The notes under the pieces were generated by a model. That model saw only the letters and a program-made list of their open reading frames with translations. It ran no database searches and was not told the DNA's origin. Source: Azotobacter salinestris (lineage in GTDB: Bacteria; Pseudomonadota; Gammaproteobacteria; Pseudomonadales; Pseudomonadaceae). From it: a DNA stretch of 64,000 nucleotides. The DNA is taken from contig NZ_CP045302.1 in the NCBI RefSeq assembly GCF_009363155.1, forward strand, positions 4,199,001 to 4,263,000, written 5' to 3'. A program made the translations under genes and the position numbers. Within the stretch, counting starts at the first letter, position 1; each line of letters starts with the position of its first letter. Below, in pieces: positions 56,155 through 64,000 of this stretch.

Positions 56155-57897
56155 TCAGGAAGGCGATTTGCTGAGCGGGAACAGCAGGTCGACGAAGCGC
56201 TCGGCGGTGGGCTGGGGTTCGTGGTTGGCCAAGCCGGCCCGCTCGTTGGCCTCGATGATCACGTATTCCGGGCGGTCGATCGCCTCCACCAGCAGGTCGA
56301 GGCCGACCACCGGGATGTCCAGAGTGCGGGCGGCGAGCACGGCGGCCTCGGTCAGCGCCGGATGCAGCCGGCTGGTCACGTCTTCCAGGCAGCCGCCGGT
56401 GTGCAGGTTGGCGGTGCGCCGTACCGCCAAGTGCTGGCCCTCGGGCAGCACGCTGTCGTAGTCGTAGCCGGCCTGGCGCAGGACACGCTCGGTCTCGGCA
56501 TCCAGCGGAATGCGGCTTTCGCCACCGCTGGCGGCCTGGCGACGCCGGCTCTGGGCCTCGATCAGCGCGCGGATGCTGGCGCGGCCGTCGCCGATCACCT
56601 CGGCGGGATGGCGCAGTGCGGCGGCGACCACCTCGAAGCCGATCACCAGGATGCGTAGGTCCTGGCCGGCATGGAAACGCTCCAGCAGCACCCGGCTGTC
56701 GAAGCGGCGGGCCGCCTCGATGGCCTGTTCCAGGTCCTCGACCGTGCCCAGGTCGACGGCCACGCCCTGGCCCTGCTCGCCGTTCACCGGCTTGACCACC
56801 AGGCGGCGGTGCTCGGCGAGGAAGGCCGCATTCTCCTCGCGGCTGCCGGCCAGGCGCTGGGCCGGCAGCCGCAGCCCGGCGCGGCTCAGCCAGCGGTGGG
56901 TCAGCTGCTTGTCCTGGCAGAGGGTCATGCTCACCGCACTGGTCAGGTCGGACAGCGACTCGCGGCAGCGGATCCGCCGTCCGCCGTGGATCAGGGTGAA
57001 CAGGCCGGCTTCGGCGTCGTCCACCTGCACCTCGATGCCGCGGCGGTTGGCCTCGTCGACGATGATCCGCGCATAGGGGTTGAGTTCGGCGGCCGGGCCG
57101 GGGCCGAGGAACAGCGGCTGGTTGATGCTGTTCTTGCGCTTCACCGCGAAGGTCGGCAGCCCGCGAAAGCCCAGCTTGGCGTAGAGGTTCTTCGCCTGGC
57201 GGTTGTCGTGCAGCACCGACAGGTCGAGATAGGCCAGCCCGCGGGACATGAAGTGCTCGATCAGATGGCGCACCAGGGCCTCGCCGACCCCCGGGCGCGT
57301 GCAGGTCGGCTCCACCGCCAGGCACCAGAGGCTGCTGCCGTGCTCGGGATCGTGGTAGGCCTCGACGTGGTTGAGCCCCATGACGCCGCCGATCACCGCC
57401 TTGCTGTCGCTGTCCTCGGCCAGCCAGTAGACCGGGCCGCCTTCCTCGCGCGGGGTCAGCCGTTCGGGCTCCACCTGCAGCATGCCGCGGGTCTGGTAGA
57501 GGCGGTTGAGGCCGTCCCAGTCCGTCTCGCTTTGCACCCGGCGGATGCTGAAGCCGCGGAAGGTGCGCCGCGCCGGGCGGTAGTCGGAAAACCACAGGCG
57601 CAGGGTGTCCGACGGGTCGAGGAACAACTGTTGCGGCGCCTGGGCCAGCACCTGATGGGGGGCGGCCACGTAGAGTGCGATGTCGCGTTCGCCGGGCTGC
57701 TCCTGGAGAAGATCCTGGGCCAGCACGGCGGCGTCGGGGTAGGTATGGCCGATCAGCAGACGGCCCCAGCCGCAGTGCAGTGCCACTGGCGGCTGCCGTT
57801 CGCTCTGGCCATCCTCGGCCATGAGCGCCTGCAGGCGCTGGTAGGAGGGCGTCTGGCCACGCAGTACGCGCTGGCCGTAGGCAGGTGACTTCTGCAT
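56155..57897 (-). CDS. ngg: N-acetylglutaminylglutamine synthetase (GNAT + ATP-grasp)
   Basis: A 580-residue bifunctional enzyme. The N-terminal GNAT acetyltransferase (about 115-265; LWCLAVEPTCTRPGVGEALVRHLIEHF) acetylates glutamine. The C-terminal ATP-grasp ligase (about 320-580; RLVVKPVNGEQGQGVAVDL, VVGLDLLVEAID, VIIEANERAGLANHE) joins a second glutamine. The product is converted by the adjacent amidotransferase to NAGGN, an osmolyte accumulated in P. aeruginosa and Sinorhizobium under salt stress. It starts 12 bases after asnO. Confidence 0.92.
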   Translation of the reverse strand: MQKSPAYGQRVLRGQTPSYQRLQALMAEDGQSERQPPVALHCGWGRLLIGHTYPDAAVLAQDLLQEQPGERDIALYVAAPHQVLAQAPQQLFLDPSDTLRLWFSDYRPARRTFRGFSIRRVQSETDWDGLNRLYQTRGMLQVEPERLTPREEGGPVYWLAEDSDSKAVIGGVMGLNHVEAYHDPEHGSSLWCLAVEPTCTRPGVGEALVRHLIEHFMSRGLAYLDLSVLHDNRQAKNLYAKLGFRGLPTFAVKRKNSINQPLFLGPGPAAELNPYARIIVDEANRRGIEVQVDDAEAGLFTLIHGGRRIRCRESLSDLTSAVSMTLCQDKQLTHRWLSRAGLRLPAQRLAGSREENAAFLAEHRRLVVKPVNGEQGQGVAVDLGTVEDLEQAIEAARRFDSRVLLERFHAGQDLRILVIGFEVVAAALRHPAEVIGDGRASIRALIEAQSRRRQAASGGESRIPLDAETERVLRQAGYDYDSVLPEGQHLAVRRTANLHTGGCLEDVTSRLHPALTEAAVLAARTLDIPVVGLDLLVEAIDRPEYVIIEANERAGLANHEPQPTAERFVDLLFPLSKSPS

Positions 57898-57909
57898 CGA
57901 TCTGATTCC

Positions 57910-59679
57910 TTATAGGCCTTGTTCGCTGAGCCAGAGGTTGAGGGCCGCCAGCTGCCAGAGCTTGGAGCCACGCAGCGGCGTCAGCTGTCCCTGCGGGTCG
58001 CTCAGCAGCCGGTCGACTGCGGCCGGCTCGAACAGGCCGCGGTCCTGGCTGGGATCGAGCAAGAGCTCGCGCACCCAGTCCAGGGTCGCGCCCTGCAGAT
58101 GCTTGAGACCGGGCACCGGAAAATAGCCCTTGGGCCGGTCGATGACCGCCGCCGGGATGACCTGGCGGGCGGCTTCCTTGAGCACGTACTTGCCGCCGTC
58201 CGGCAGCTTGAAGCGCGAGGGGATGCGCGCCGACAGCTCGACCAGGCGGTAGTCCAGGAACGGCGTGCGCGCCTCCAGGCCCCAGGCCATGGTCATGTTG
58301 TCGACCCGCTTGACCGGGTCCTCGACCAGCATCACGGTGCTGTCCAGGCGCAACGCCTTGTCCACCGGGTCCTCGGCGCCGGGCTGGGCGAAGTGCTCGC
58401 GCACGAAGGCCCCGGCATGGTCCTCGCCATGCCACTTCGGCTGCACGGTGGCCAGGTATTCGGCGTGGTCGCGGTCGAAGAAGGCGGCCCGGTAGGCGGC
58501 ATAGGGATCGCTGGCGCCTGCCAGCGGCGGATACCAGTGGTAGCCGGCGAACAACTCGTCGGCACCCTGGCCGCTCTGCACCACCTTGCAGTGCCGGGCG
58601 ACCTCCCGCGAGAGCAGGTAGAAGGCGATGCAGTCGTGGCTGACCATCGGCTCGCTCATGGCGCGGAAGGCCGCCGGCAACTGCTCGATGATCTCCCGCT
58701 CGTCGATGCGCAGCTGATGATGGCGGGTGGCATAGTGGTGGGCGATCAGGTCCGAGTACTGGAACTCGTCGCCGCGCTCGCCGCCGGCGTCCTGAAAGCC
58801 GATGGAGAAGGTCGAGAGATTCTCCACGCCGGCCTCGCGCAAGAGGCCGACCAGCAGGCTCGAGTCGACCCCGCCGGAGAGCAGCACGCCGACGTCCACC
58901 GCCGCCCGCTGGCGGATCTCCACCGCTGCACGCAGGCTCTCGAGCAGGATGTCGCGCCATTCCACCAGCCCGAAGCCGCGCTCCTCGTCCCGCGGACCGT
59001 AGTCGAGCTGCCACCAGGTGCGCTGCTCGCGCCTGCCGTCGGCATCGACGCGCAGCCAGGTTGCCGGCGGCAGCTTCTCCACCTCGGCGAGCAGGGTGCG
59101 CGGCGCCGGTACCACGGCGTGGAAGCTCAGGTAGTGGTCGAGTGCCACCGGATCCAGCGCCGCGCCGATGTCGCCGCCAGCCAGCAGGGCCGGCAGGCTC
59201 GAGGCGAAGCGCAGGCGATGGCCGCTGCGCGCCAGGTACAGCGGCTTGATGCCGAGCCGGTCGCGGGCGAGGAACAGCCGCTGGCGATCACGCTCCCAGA
59301 TGGCGAAGGCGAACATGCCGTTGAGCCTGGGCAGCAGCGCCTCGCCCCAGGCGTGATAGCCCTTGAGCAGCACTTCAGTGTCGCCGTCGGAGAAGAAGCG
59401 GTAGCCGAGGCCTTGCAGCTCGTCGCGCAGTTCCGGGTAGTTGTAGATGGCGCCGTTGAACACCAGGTCGAGGCCGAGGTCGCTGTCGACCATCGGCTGC
59501 CCCGAGGCCTCGGCCAGATCCATGATCTTCAGCCGGCGATGCCCCAGGGCGATAGGCCCACGGGCGTGCACGCCCCAGGCGTCGGGTCCGCGGGAAGTGA
59601 GATGATGGGTGATCCGCTCGACCGCCGCGAGATCGGCCGGACGCTTGTCGAAACGCAGTTCTCCAGATATGCCGCACAT
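57910..59679 (-). CDS. asnO: N-acetylglutaminylglutamine amidotransferase (AsnB-like)
   Basis: A 589-residue asparagine synthetase homologue. The N-terminal class II glutaminase has the nucleophile Cys2 (MCGISGELRF). The synthetase domain has the PP loop GVLLSGGVDSSLLVGLL near residue 270, followed by SGQGADELFAGYHWYP. It amidates N-acetylglutaminylglutamine. First gene of the NAGGN cluster; it diverges from marR with 169 bases between. Confidence 0.92.
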   Translation of the reverse strand: MCGISGELRFDKRPADLAAVERITHHLTSRGPDAWGVHARGPIALGHRRLKIMDLAEASGQPMVDSDLGLDLVFNGAIYNYPELRDELQGLGYRFFSDGDTEVLLKGYHAWGEALLPRLNGMFAFAIWERDRQRLFLARDRLGIKPLYLARSGHRLRFASSLPALLAGGDIGAALDPVALDHYLSFHAVVPAPRTLLAEVEKLPPATWLRVDADGRREQRTWWQLDYGPRDEERGFGLVEWRDILLESLRAAVEIRQRAAVDVGVLLSGGVDSSLLVGLLREAGVENLSTFSIGFQDAGGERGDEFQYSDLIAHHYATRHHQLRIDEREIIEQLPAAFRAMSEPMVSHDCIAFYLLSREVARHCKVVQSGQGADELFAGYHWYPPLAGASDPYAAYRAAFFDRDHAEYLATVQPKWHGEDHAGAFVREHFAQPGAEDPVDKALRLDSTVMLVEDPVKRVDNMTMAWGLEARTPFLDYRLVELSARIPSRFKLPDGGKYVLKEAARQVIPAAVIDRPKGYFPVPGLKHLQGATLDWVRELLLDPSQDRGLFEPAAVDRLLSDPQGQLTPLRGSKLWQLAALNLWLSEQGL

Positions 59680-59809
59680 GAGTCCTTACCGGTTTTGCCG
59701 TTGGGGAATGTCTCCGCGCCCTGCGGGGCGAGGCCGTGGCCAGCCTGGCGAGGTTGTGACACGAATCGCGCCGGCCGGTTGCAGACCTTTACACCAAAAC
59801 AAGAAAATA

Positions 59810-59823
59810 CTTTGATGTCAAAG
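59810..59823. promoter_or_regulatory. Palindrome CTTTGA-TG-TCAAAG, probable MarR operator
   Basis: A perfect 6-bp inverted repeat with 2-base spacer lies in the asnO-marR intergenic region, 26 bases before the marR start. A related palindrome follows at 59869. The position suits autorepression and control of the divergent NAGGN genes. Confidence 0.55.
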
Positions 59824-59848
59824 ATTGATTGCCGATGTCTACGACGCT

Positions 59849-60310
59849 ATGAACGCAGAAAAAGTTTTATATCAAAGTGATATTTCAGCCTTCGAGGTGC
59901 CGCTGTTTCAGGCTATGAGACGCCTTCAGCAGGCTGGGGAAGTGCATGCCAAGCGGGTGGCGCGCTACGGCGGGCTGACCCCGATGCAACTGCTGATCCT
60001 TGGGGTGCTGGCCGACGAGACGCGGCTGACGGCGAGCGCCCTGAGCCGGCGGGTCAGCCTCACCGCGGCGACCCTGTCCGGCCTGCTCGACCGGCTGGAG
60101 GAGCGCGGCCTGCTGCAGCGCCAGCGCGACGAGCAGGACCGCCGCCGGCAGTGGCTGGTGCTCGCCGAGGCCGGCCGCACCCTGCTCGAGGAGGCGCCGC
60201 CGCTGCTGCCGCCGGAGTTCCGTCTGCGCTTTGCCGCGCTGCCGGAGTGGGAGCGGCATGCGCTGACGGCGGCGTTGTTGCGGGTGGCGGAGTTGTGTGG
60301 GGGGGAGTAG
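59849..60310 (+). CDS. MarR family transcriptional regulator
   Basis: A 153-residue winged-helix regulator. The DNA-binding region spans about 50-115: LTPMQLLILGVLADETRLTASALSRRVSLTAATLSGLLDRLEERGLLQRQRDEQDRRRQWL, with the wing DEQDRRR. ATG 59849 is taken; TTG 59825 is in frame but weak. It diverges from asnO-ngg-peptidase, so it may control osmolyte synthesis; P. aeruginosa has the same pairing. Effector unknown. Confidence 0.9.
   Translation: MNAEKVLYQSDISAFEVPLFQAMRRLQQAGEVHAKRVARYGGLTPMQLLILGVLADETRLTASALSRRVSLTAATLSGLLDRLEERGLLQRQRDEQDRRRQWLVLAEAGRTLLEEAPPLLPPEFRLRFAALPEWERHALTAALLRVAELCGGE
59869..59883. promoter_or_regulatory. Second palindrome ATATCA-AAG-TGATAT at the marR start
   Basis: A perfect 6-bp inverted repeat with a 3-base spacer lies just inside the marR coding start. 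It shares ATCAAAG with the palindrome at 59810. Both sit in the AT-rich part of the divergent region. Confidence 0.5.
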
Positions 60311-60429
60311 GAGGGGGCGGTAAAGCGTCTTTGGCTTCGTTTATGGCGTGGCAACTCGGCATCTTCATATCGAAAACGAGGCCCATACCTAACATGGCCC
60401 ATGCCCGGCGCTCTACATCGCGACGAGGG

Positions 60430-60448
60430 CCGCTCCCACAGGGAGCGG
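60430..60448. repeat. REP-like hairpin between marR and mnmC
   Basis: CCGCTCCC (60430-60437) and GGGAGCGG (60441-60448) form a perfect 8-bp stem with a 3-base loop. The arm matches the core of the palindrome at 694-730. It lies between convergent genes; no T tract. Confidence 0.6.
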
Positions 60449-60460
60449 AGTAGCCCTGCC

Positions 60461-62422
60461 TCACTTCCCCCGAATCAGCTTCCGCAATCCGAACCGGTTG
60501 GGATGACAGGCCTCCGCCACCGCCCTCGGCACCGGCAGTGGCTCGTCGTCCAGCCAGGCGGCCAGCAGCTCCCCGGCCAGCGGCGCGCTGAGCAGGCCGC
60601 GCGAGCCGTGGCCGCTGCTCACGTACAGGCCCTCCAGCCAGGGGCAGGGGCGCTGCGGCACCTGCCGGGCGTCCTTGCCGAGCACGGCGTAGGCCTCGGC
60701 GAAGGCCGCGGCGTCGGCCAGGGGGCCGACGATCGGCAGGTAGTCCGGGCTGGTGCAGCGAAAGCCCGCGCGACCTTCCAGCTCCGCCGCCACCAGCCGG
60801 TCAGCCTGAAGCCGCTCGGCCAGGTCGGTGGAGATCTCCCGCAGCAGTTGCAGGTTCTCCGCATGTTCCTCGGCAGTCAGCTCCAGCTCGGTACTGTCGA
60901 AGCGAAAGCTGGCGCCCAGGGTGTGCTCGCCGTCGCGCACCGGGGCGACGTAGCCCTCGGCGCAGAGCACGGTCTTCAGATCGCGGCTGGCCGCGGTCGC
61001 CGGCAGGCGGCTGATCTGCCCGCGGATGCGCTTGAGCGGCAGTCCGGCAGTCTCCGGGAAACGGGCGATGTCCGCCGCGCCGCAGAGCACCGCGACCGGC
61101 GCGGCGGCGAGCGGCGTCCCGCCGCTGCGGGCGTGCCACTGGCCGTCCTCGCGGCGCAGGTCGAGGACCTCCCGGTGAGTCAGCAGGCGGATGTTCGGAT
61201 GTTCGGCCAGACACGAGCAGAGTGCCGGCGGATGCACCCAGCCGGCGTCGGGGTAGAACAGCCCGCCGCTGTCCAGGCCGATCCCGGCCAGGGCCTCGGC
61301 CTCCTCGCGGCTCAGATTGACCAGCAGGTCGCTGGGGAAGGCCGCCGCCAGTTCCGCCTGACGCGCCGCCTCCCGGGCGTCGAAGGCCAGCTGCAGCACG
61401 CCGCAGGGGGACCAGTCGCGGCCCGGTTCGAGGCGCTGCAGCAGCCGGCGGGTGAAGCCGAAACCGGCAACGATCAGCCGCGAGAGCGCCGTGCCGTGGG
61501 CCGACAGCTTGAGGTAGAGCACGCCCTGCGGATTGCCGGAGGTTTCCTCGGCGACGGCGGCGCGGCGCTCCAGCAGAGTCACCTGCCAGCCGCACCGGGC
61601 CAGGCTGGCCGCCACAGCGCAGCCGGCCAGGCCGGCGCCGATCACCAGCGCTTCGCGGGTACCTGCAGGGCGAGGCGGGCGGGCGAACCAGGGCTTGGCG
61701 GCAGCCTGCGCGGCTCCCTCGAAGCGTCCGGCGAGCATTTCTCGTTTTTGCCCGAAGCCCTTGACCCGCTGCATGGCGAAGCCCACCTCGTTCAGCCCGC
61801 GGCGCACGAGGCCGGCGCTGGTGAAGGTGGCCAGGCTGGCGCCGGGGGCGGACAGCCGGGCCAGTTCGGCGAACAGCGTGGGCGTCCACATCTCGGGGTT
61901 CTTCGCCGGGGCGAAGCCGTCGAGGAACCAGGCGTCGATGCGCGCGTCCAGCTCCGGCAGGCGCTCCAGCACGTCGCCGATCAGCAGGGTCAGCACCACC
62001 CGGCCGCCGGCGAAGACCAGGCGCTGGAAGCCCGGATGCACGGCGATGTATTGGTCCAGCAGCGCCTCGGCATAAGCGGCCAGTTCCGGCCAGAGCGCCA
62101 GGGCCCGCTGTAGGTCGGCGCGGGTCAGGGGGTATTTCTCGACGCTGACGAAGTGCAGCCGGGCGTCGGCCGGGGCCGTGCGCTCGAACAGTTGCCAGGC
62201 GCAGAGGAAGTTCAGCCCGGTGCCGAAGCCGGTCTCGCCGATGCTCAGCCGCCCGCCGGCCGGCAGGGCGGCGAAGCGGTCCGGCAGGTCGTTGTGGCCG
62301 AGGAACACGTAACGGGTTTCCTCCAGTCCCGAGGCGCGGGAGAAGTACACGTCGCCGAAGCCGCGCGACAGCGGCTGGCCTTGCTCGTCCCAGTCGAGCT
62401 GGGCATGGGATTGATCGGTCAT
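60461..62422 (-). CDS. mnmC: Bifunctional tRNA modification enzyme MnmC
   Basis: A 653-residue fusion that finishes mnm5s2U at wobble U34 of some tRNAs. The N-terminal SAM methyltransferase (about 1-240) has GETGFGTGLNFLCAW and WFLDGFAPAKNPEMW. The C-terminal FAD-dependent oxidoreductase (about 255-653) has EALVIGAGLAGCAVAASL (dinucleotide fold) and SSGHGSRGLLSAPLAGELLA. Start 62422 (MTDQSHAQLDWDEQG) fits the family; a longer frame to 62455 exists. Confidence 0.95.
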   Translation of the reverse strand: MTDQSHAQLDWDEQGQPLSRGFGDVYFSRASGLEETRYVFLGHNDLPDRFAALPAGGRLSIGETGFGTGLNFLCAWQLFERTAPADARLHFVSVEKYPLTRADLQRALALWPELAAYAEALLDQYIAVHPGFQRLVFAGGRVVLTLLIGDVLERLPELDARIDAWFLDGFAPAKNPEMWTPTLFAELARLSAPGASLATFTSAGLVRRGLNEVGFAMQRVKGFGQKREMLAGRFEGAAQAAAKPWFARPPRPAGTREALVIGAGLAGCAVAASLARCGWQVTLLERRAAVAEETSGNPQGVLYLKLSAHGTALSRLIVAGFGFTRRLLQRLEPGRDWSPCGVLQLAFDAREAARQAELAAAFPSDLLVNLSREEAEALAGIGLDSGGLFYPDAGWVHPPALCSCLAEHPNIRLLTHREVLDLRREDGQWHARSGGTPLAAAPVAVLCGAADIARFPETAGLPLKRIRGQISRLPATAASRDLKTVLCAEGYVAPVRDGEHTLGASFRFDSTELELTAEEHAENLQLLREISTDLAERLQADRLVAAELEGRAGFRCTSPDYLPIVGPLADAAAFAEAYAVLGKDARQVPQRPCPWLEGLYVSSGHGSRGLLSAPLAGELLAAWLDDEPLPVPRAVAEACHPNRFGLRKLIRGK

Positions 62423-62486
62423 CGGGTAGTGCGGATGGCGGAATGAGGGCAGCATTCTAGCCCGCCGGCCGGCATTCCGGGCGGCG

Positions 62487-63233
62487 TCAGGCGAGCGCTC
62501 CGGCCCGCTGCGCCGGCGCCCAGAACTGCACGAAGCGGGGGCGGAACAGGTAGCCCTGGACCAGGCCGATGCCCAGCCGGCGGGCCAGCTGCAGGTGCTC
62601 GGCGGTTTCCACGCCCTCCAGGATCACCGTCTTGCCGCTCTGCCGGGCGAAGTCGAGGAGGCCGTTCAGCAGGGGCTGGCCGTGCGGGCCGGCCAGGCGG
62701 TCCAGCCAGTCCCGGGCCAGCTTCAGGTAGTCGACCCGGGCCAGCACGTCCAGGGACACCAGGCTGTCGTGGGCGCCGATGTCGTCCAGGGCCATGGGGA
62801 TGCCGGCGCTGCCGAAGTGGCCGAGCATGGCGATGCTCACCTGGGCGTCGGAGGTCGAACTGTTCTCGATGAGCTCCACCACCGCCCGGGGATGTCCGGC
62901 AAGCAGCTCCACCAGGGGATGGCGCTCTTCGCCGAGGAAGGTGGCGAACGCATCCTGGTCGATGTTGAGGAACAGCAGGCCGCTCGGCGGGGCGTGGCGG
63001 ATCTGCAGCTGCTTGATCTTCAGCTCCAACTGGAACAGGCTCAGCGGACTGTCGTGCAAGGTGCAGAAGACCCGTTCGGGCGGCAGGCAGCGACCGTCGG
63101 CGCAGCGGAAGCGGGCCAGGGCTTCGTGACCGATGGTGCTGCCGCTGGCGACGTCGACGATCGGCTGGTATTCCACGCCCAGCCCTTGGCCTTCGAGCAG
63201 GGCCAGCAGGTGGGTTGGCGACAGAGTGGGCAT
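62487..63233 (-). CDS. EAL domain protein (putative c-di-GMP phosphodiesterase)
   Basis: About 248 residues with no GGDEF or sensor domain. Catalytic-type positions are largely kept: HEALARFR (the EAL motif), FLNIDQDAF (Asn), VELIENSS (Glu), LDDIGAHDS (Asp-Asp), YLKLARDW (Lys), EGVETAEH (Glu) and QGYLFRPR. The DDIG and ELIENSS versions differ from the commonest DDFG/ELTE. The frame runs back to 63971 antisense to pap, which is not credible. ATG 63233 is chosen, but ATG 63302 and a GGAG-preceded stretch leave the start open. It diverges from pap. Confidence 0.82.
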   Translation of the reverse strand: MPTLSPTHLLALLEGQGLGVEYQPIVDVASGSTIGHEALARFRCADGRCLPPERVFCTLHDSPLSLFQLELKIKQLQIRHAPPSGLLFLNIDQDAFATFLGEERHPLVELLAGHPRAVVELIENSSTSDAQVSIAMLGHFGSAGIPMALDDIGAHDSLVSLDVLARVDYLKLARDWLDRLAGPHGQPLLNGLLDFARQSGKTVILEGVETAEHLQLARRLGIGLVQGYLFRPRFVQFWAPAQRAGALA

Positions 63234-63392
63234 GTGCGCTTCGATGTAGTTGAGATTTTTTCTCGATAATACTCCTGCCCTCCCTTCCGGGGGAATCTCC
63301 ATGGCCTCTCGCGAGGCTCTGTTCCGGGCCTTTGCGCAAGGCAGTGGAGATTCCGCCGGGGCGTTGTCCGATGATTTTCCGAGAGGTTCCGC

Positions 63393-64000
63393 ATGTTCGA
63401 ATCCGCCGAGATCGGCCACCAAATCGACAAGGATAGTTACGAGGCGGCCGTGCCGGCACTGCGCGAGGCACTGCTCGAGGCCCAGTACGAACTCCGCCAG
63501 CAGGCGCGCTTCCCGGTGCTGGTGCTGATCTGCGGCATCGAGGGTGCCGGCAAGGGCGAGACGGTCAAGCTGCTCAACGAGTGGATGGACCCGCGGCTGA
63601 TCGAGGTCAGCACCTTCGACCAGCAGACCGACGAGGAGCTGGCGCGCCCGCCGGCCTGGCGCTACTGGCGGCAGCTGCCGCCGAAGGGGCGGATCGGCGT
63701 CTTCTTCGGCAACTGGTACAGCCAGATGCTGCAGGCGCGGGTGCACGGGCGGATCGACGATGCCCGTCTCGACCAGGCCATCGACGGTGCCGAGCGCCTG
63801 GAGCGGATGCTCAGCGACGAGGGCGCCTTGATCTTCAAGTTCTGGTTCCACCTCTCCAGGAAGCGCATGAAGGAGCGCCTGGCGCTCCTCAAGGACGACC
63901 CCCTGCACAGCTGGCGGCTGAGCCCGCTGGACTGGCAGCAGTCGAAGACCTACGACAAGTTCGTGCGCCACGGCGAGCGGGTGCTGCGGCGCAGCAGCCG
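63393..64000 (+). CDS. pap: Polyphosphate:AMP phosphotransferase (PPK2 family), 3' truncated by window
   Basis: The first 202 residues are visible. The Walker A loop LICGIEGAGKGETVKLLNEW lies near residue 50. STFDQQTDEELARPPAWRYW, GRIGVFFGNWYSQML and FKFWFHLSRKRMKERL match the two-domain (class II) PPK2 enzymes. They make ADP from AMP and polyphosphate. GAGAGG precedes ATG 63393. The frame is open to the window edge. Class II enzymes have about 500 residues, so most of the gene lies outside. Confidence 0.92.
   Translation, partial: MFESAEIGHQIDKDSYEAAVPALREALLEAQYELRQQARFPVLVLICGIEGAGKGETVKLLNEWMDPRLIEVSTFDQQTDEELARPPAWRYWRQLPPKGRIGVFFGNWYSQMLQARVHGRIDDARLDQAIDGAERLERMLSDEGALIFKFWFHLSRKRMKERLALLKDDPLHSWRLSPLDWQQSKTYDKFVRHGERVLRRSS

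Noticed and set aside
55841-59014. 1057-codon frame overlapping ngg and asnO
   Set aside because: Shadow frame rich in Arg/Pro/Gly/Ala with no domains; asnO and ngg are unmistakable in the other frame.
63234-63971. N-terminal extension of the EAL protein
   Set aside because: It is antisense to the conserved pap gene; EAL-domain similarity begins after ATG 63233.

Overview
The window looks like chromosomal core DNA of a GC-rich Pseudomonadaceae species (Pseudomonas/Azotobacter type). The gene contents are those of a Pseudomonas chromosome, and several blocks keep the neighbour order I know from P. aeruginosa: ruvCAB-ybgC-tolQRAB-oprL-cpoB-queE-queC; nadA-bepA-tusA-bcp-gcvR-dapA-bamC-purC; mxtR..rdgC-tRNA-fklB..prc-qor; minCDE-lpxL-mlaA..DUF485-actP; and yheU-hybrid kinase-NAGGN genes-marR..pap. 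No rRNA, CRISPR array, complete prophage or insertion sequence was seen. The species cannot be fixed from the sequence alone.

Layout: 1-11 kb holds the aspS end, a YebC/PmpR regulator, the RuvABC Holliday-junction machinery, the Tol-Pal envelope operon and two queuosine genes. TolA has an enlarged 17-residue repeat array, and tolB is split by a one-base deletion in a G run. 11-19 kb starts with tRNA-Lys and a phasin-like gene, then nadA, an outer-membrane metalloprotease, sulfur carrier, peroxiredoxin, GcvR, dapA, bamC and a long-form purC. 19.2-20.4 kb is tRNA-Ser followed by a more AT-rich, gene-poor stretch with one orphan gene. 20.4-26.5 kb has a methyltransferase, the ydbH-ynbE-ydbL lipid-transport operon, a Sel1 protein and an MgtC/DUF4010 protein.

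26.6-41 kb has a solute-symporter/sensor-kinase hybrid (MxtR/CrbS type), an LplT-like MFS protein, rdgC, tRNA-Val and tRNA-Asp, an FKBP lipoprotein, small regulators, the Prc protease, a quinone oxidoreductase, apeB and rluA. 41-51 kb holds minCDE, a lipid A acyltransferase, an MlaA-type protein with an overlapping hydrolase, a membrane GH17 protein and the DUF485-actP acetate permease operon. 51-64 kb holds a second hybrid kinase, the three-gene N-acetylglutaminylglutamine amide (NAGGN) osmolyte cluster divergent from a MarR regulator, mnmC, an EAL protein and the start of a polyphosphate:AMP phosphotransferase.

Themes: envelope integrity and lipid traffic are heavily represented (Tol-Pal, BamC, BepA, YdbH/YnbE/YdbL, MlaA, LplT-like, LpxL, Prc). 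The acetate sensor MxtR/CrbS and the acetate permease ActP lie about 19 kb apart, and the known regulon links them. I found no clearly new multi-gene system. The strongest second looks are the tolB frameshift, the TolA repeat expansion, the ADE1-like purC, intergenic ATCCACA/TGTGGAT palindromes with DnaA-box-like sequences, and paired palindromes at the NAGGN/marR divergent promoter.
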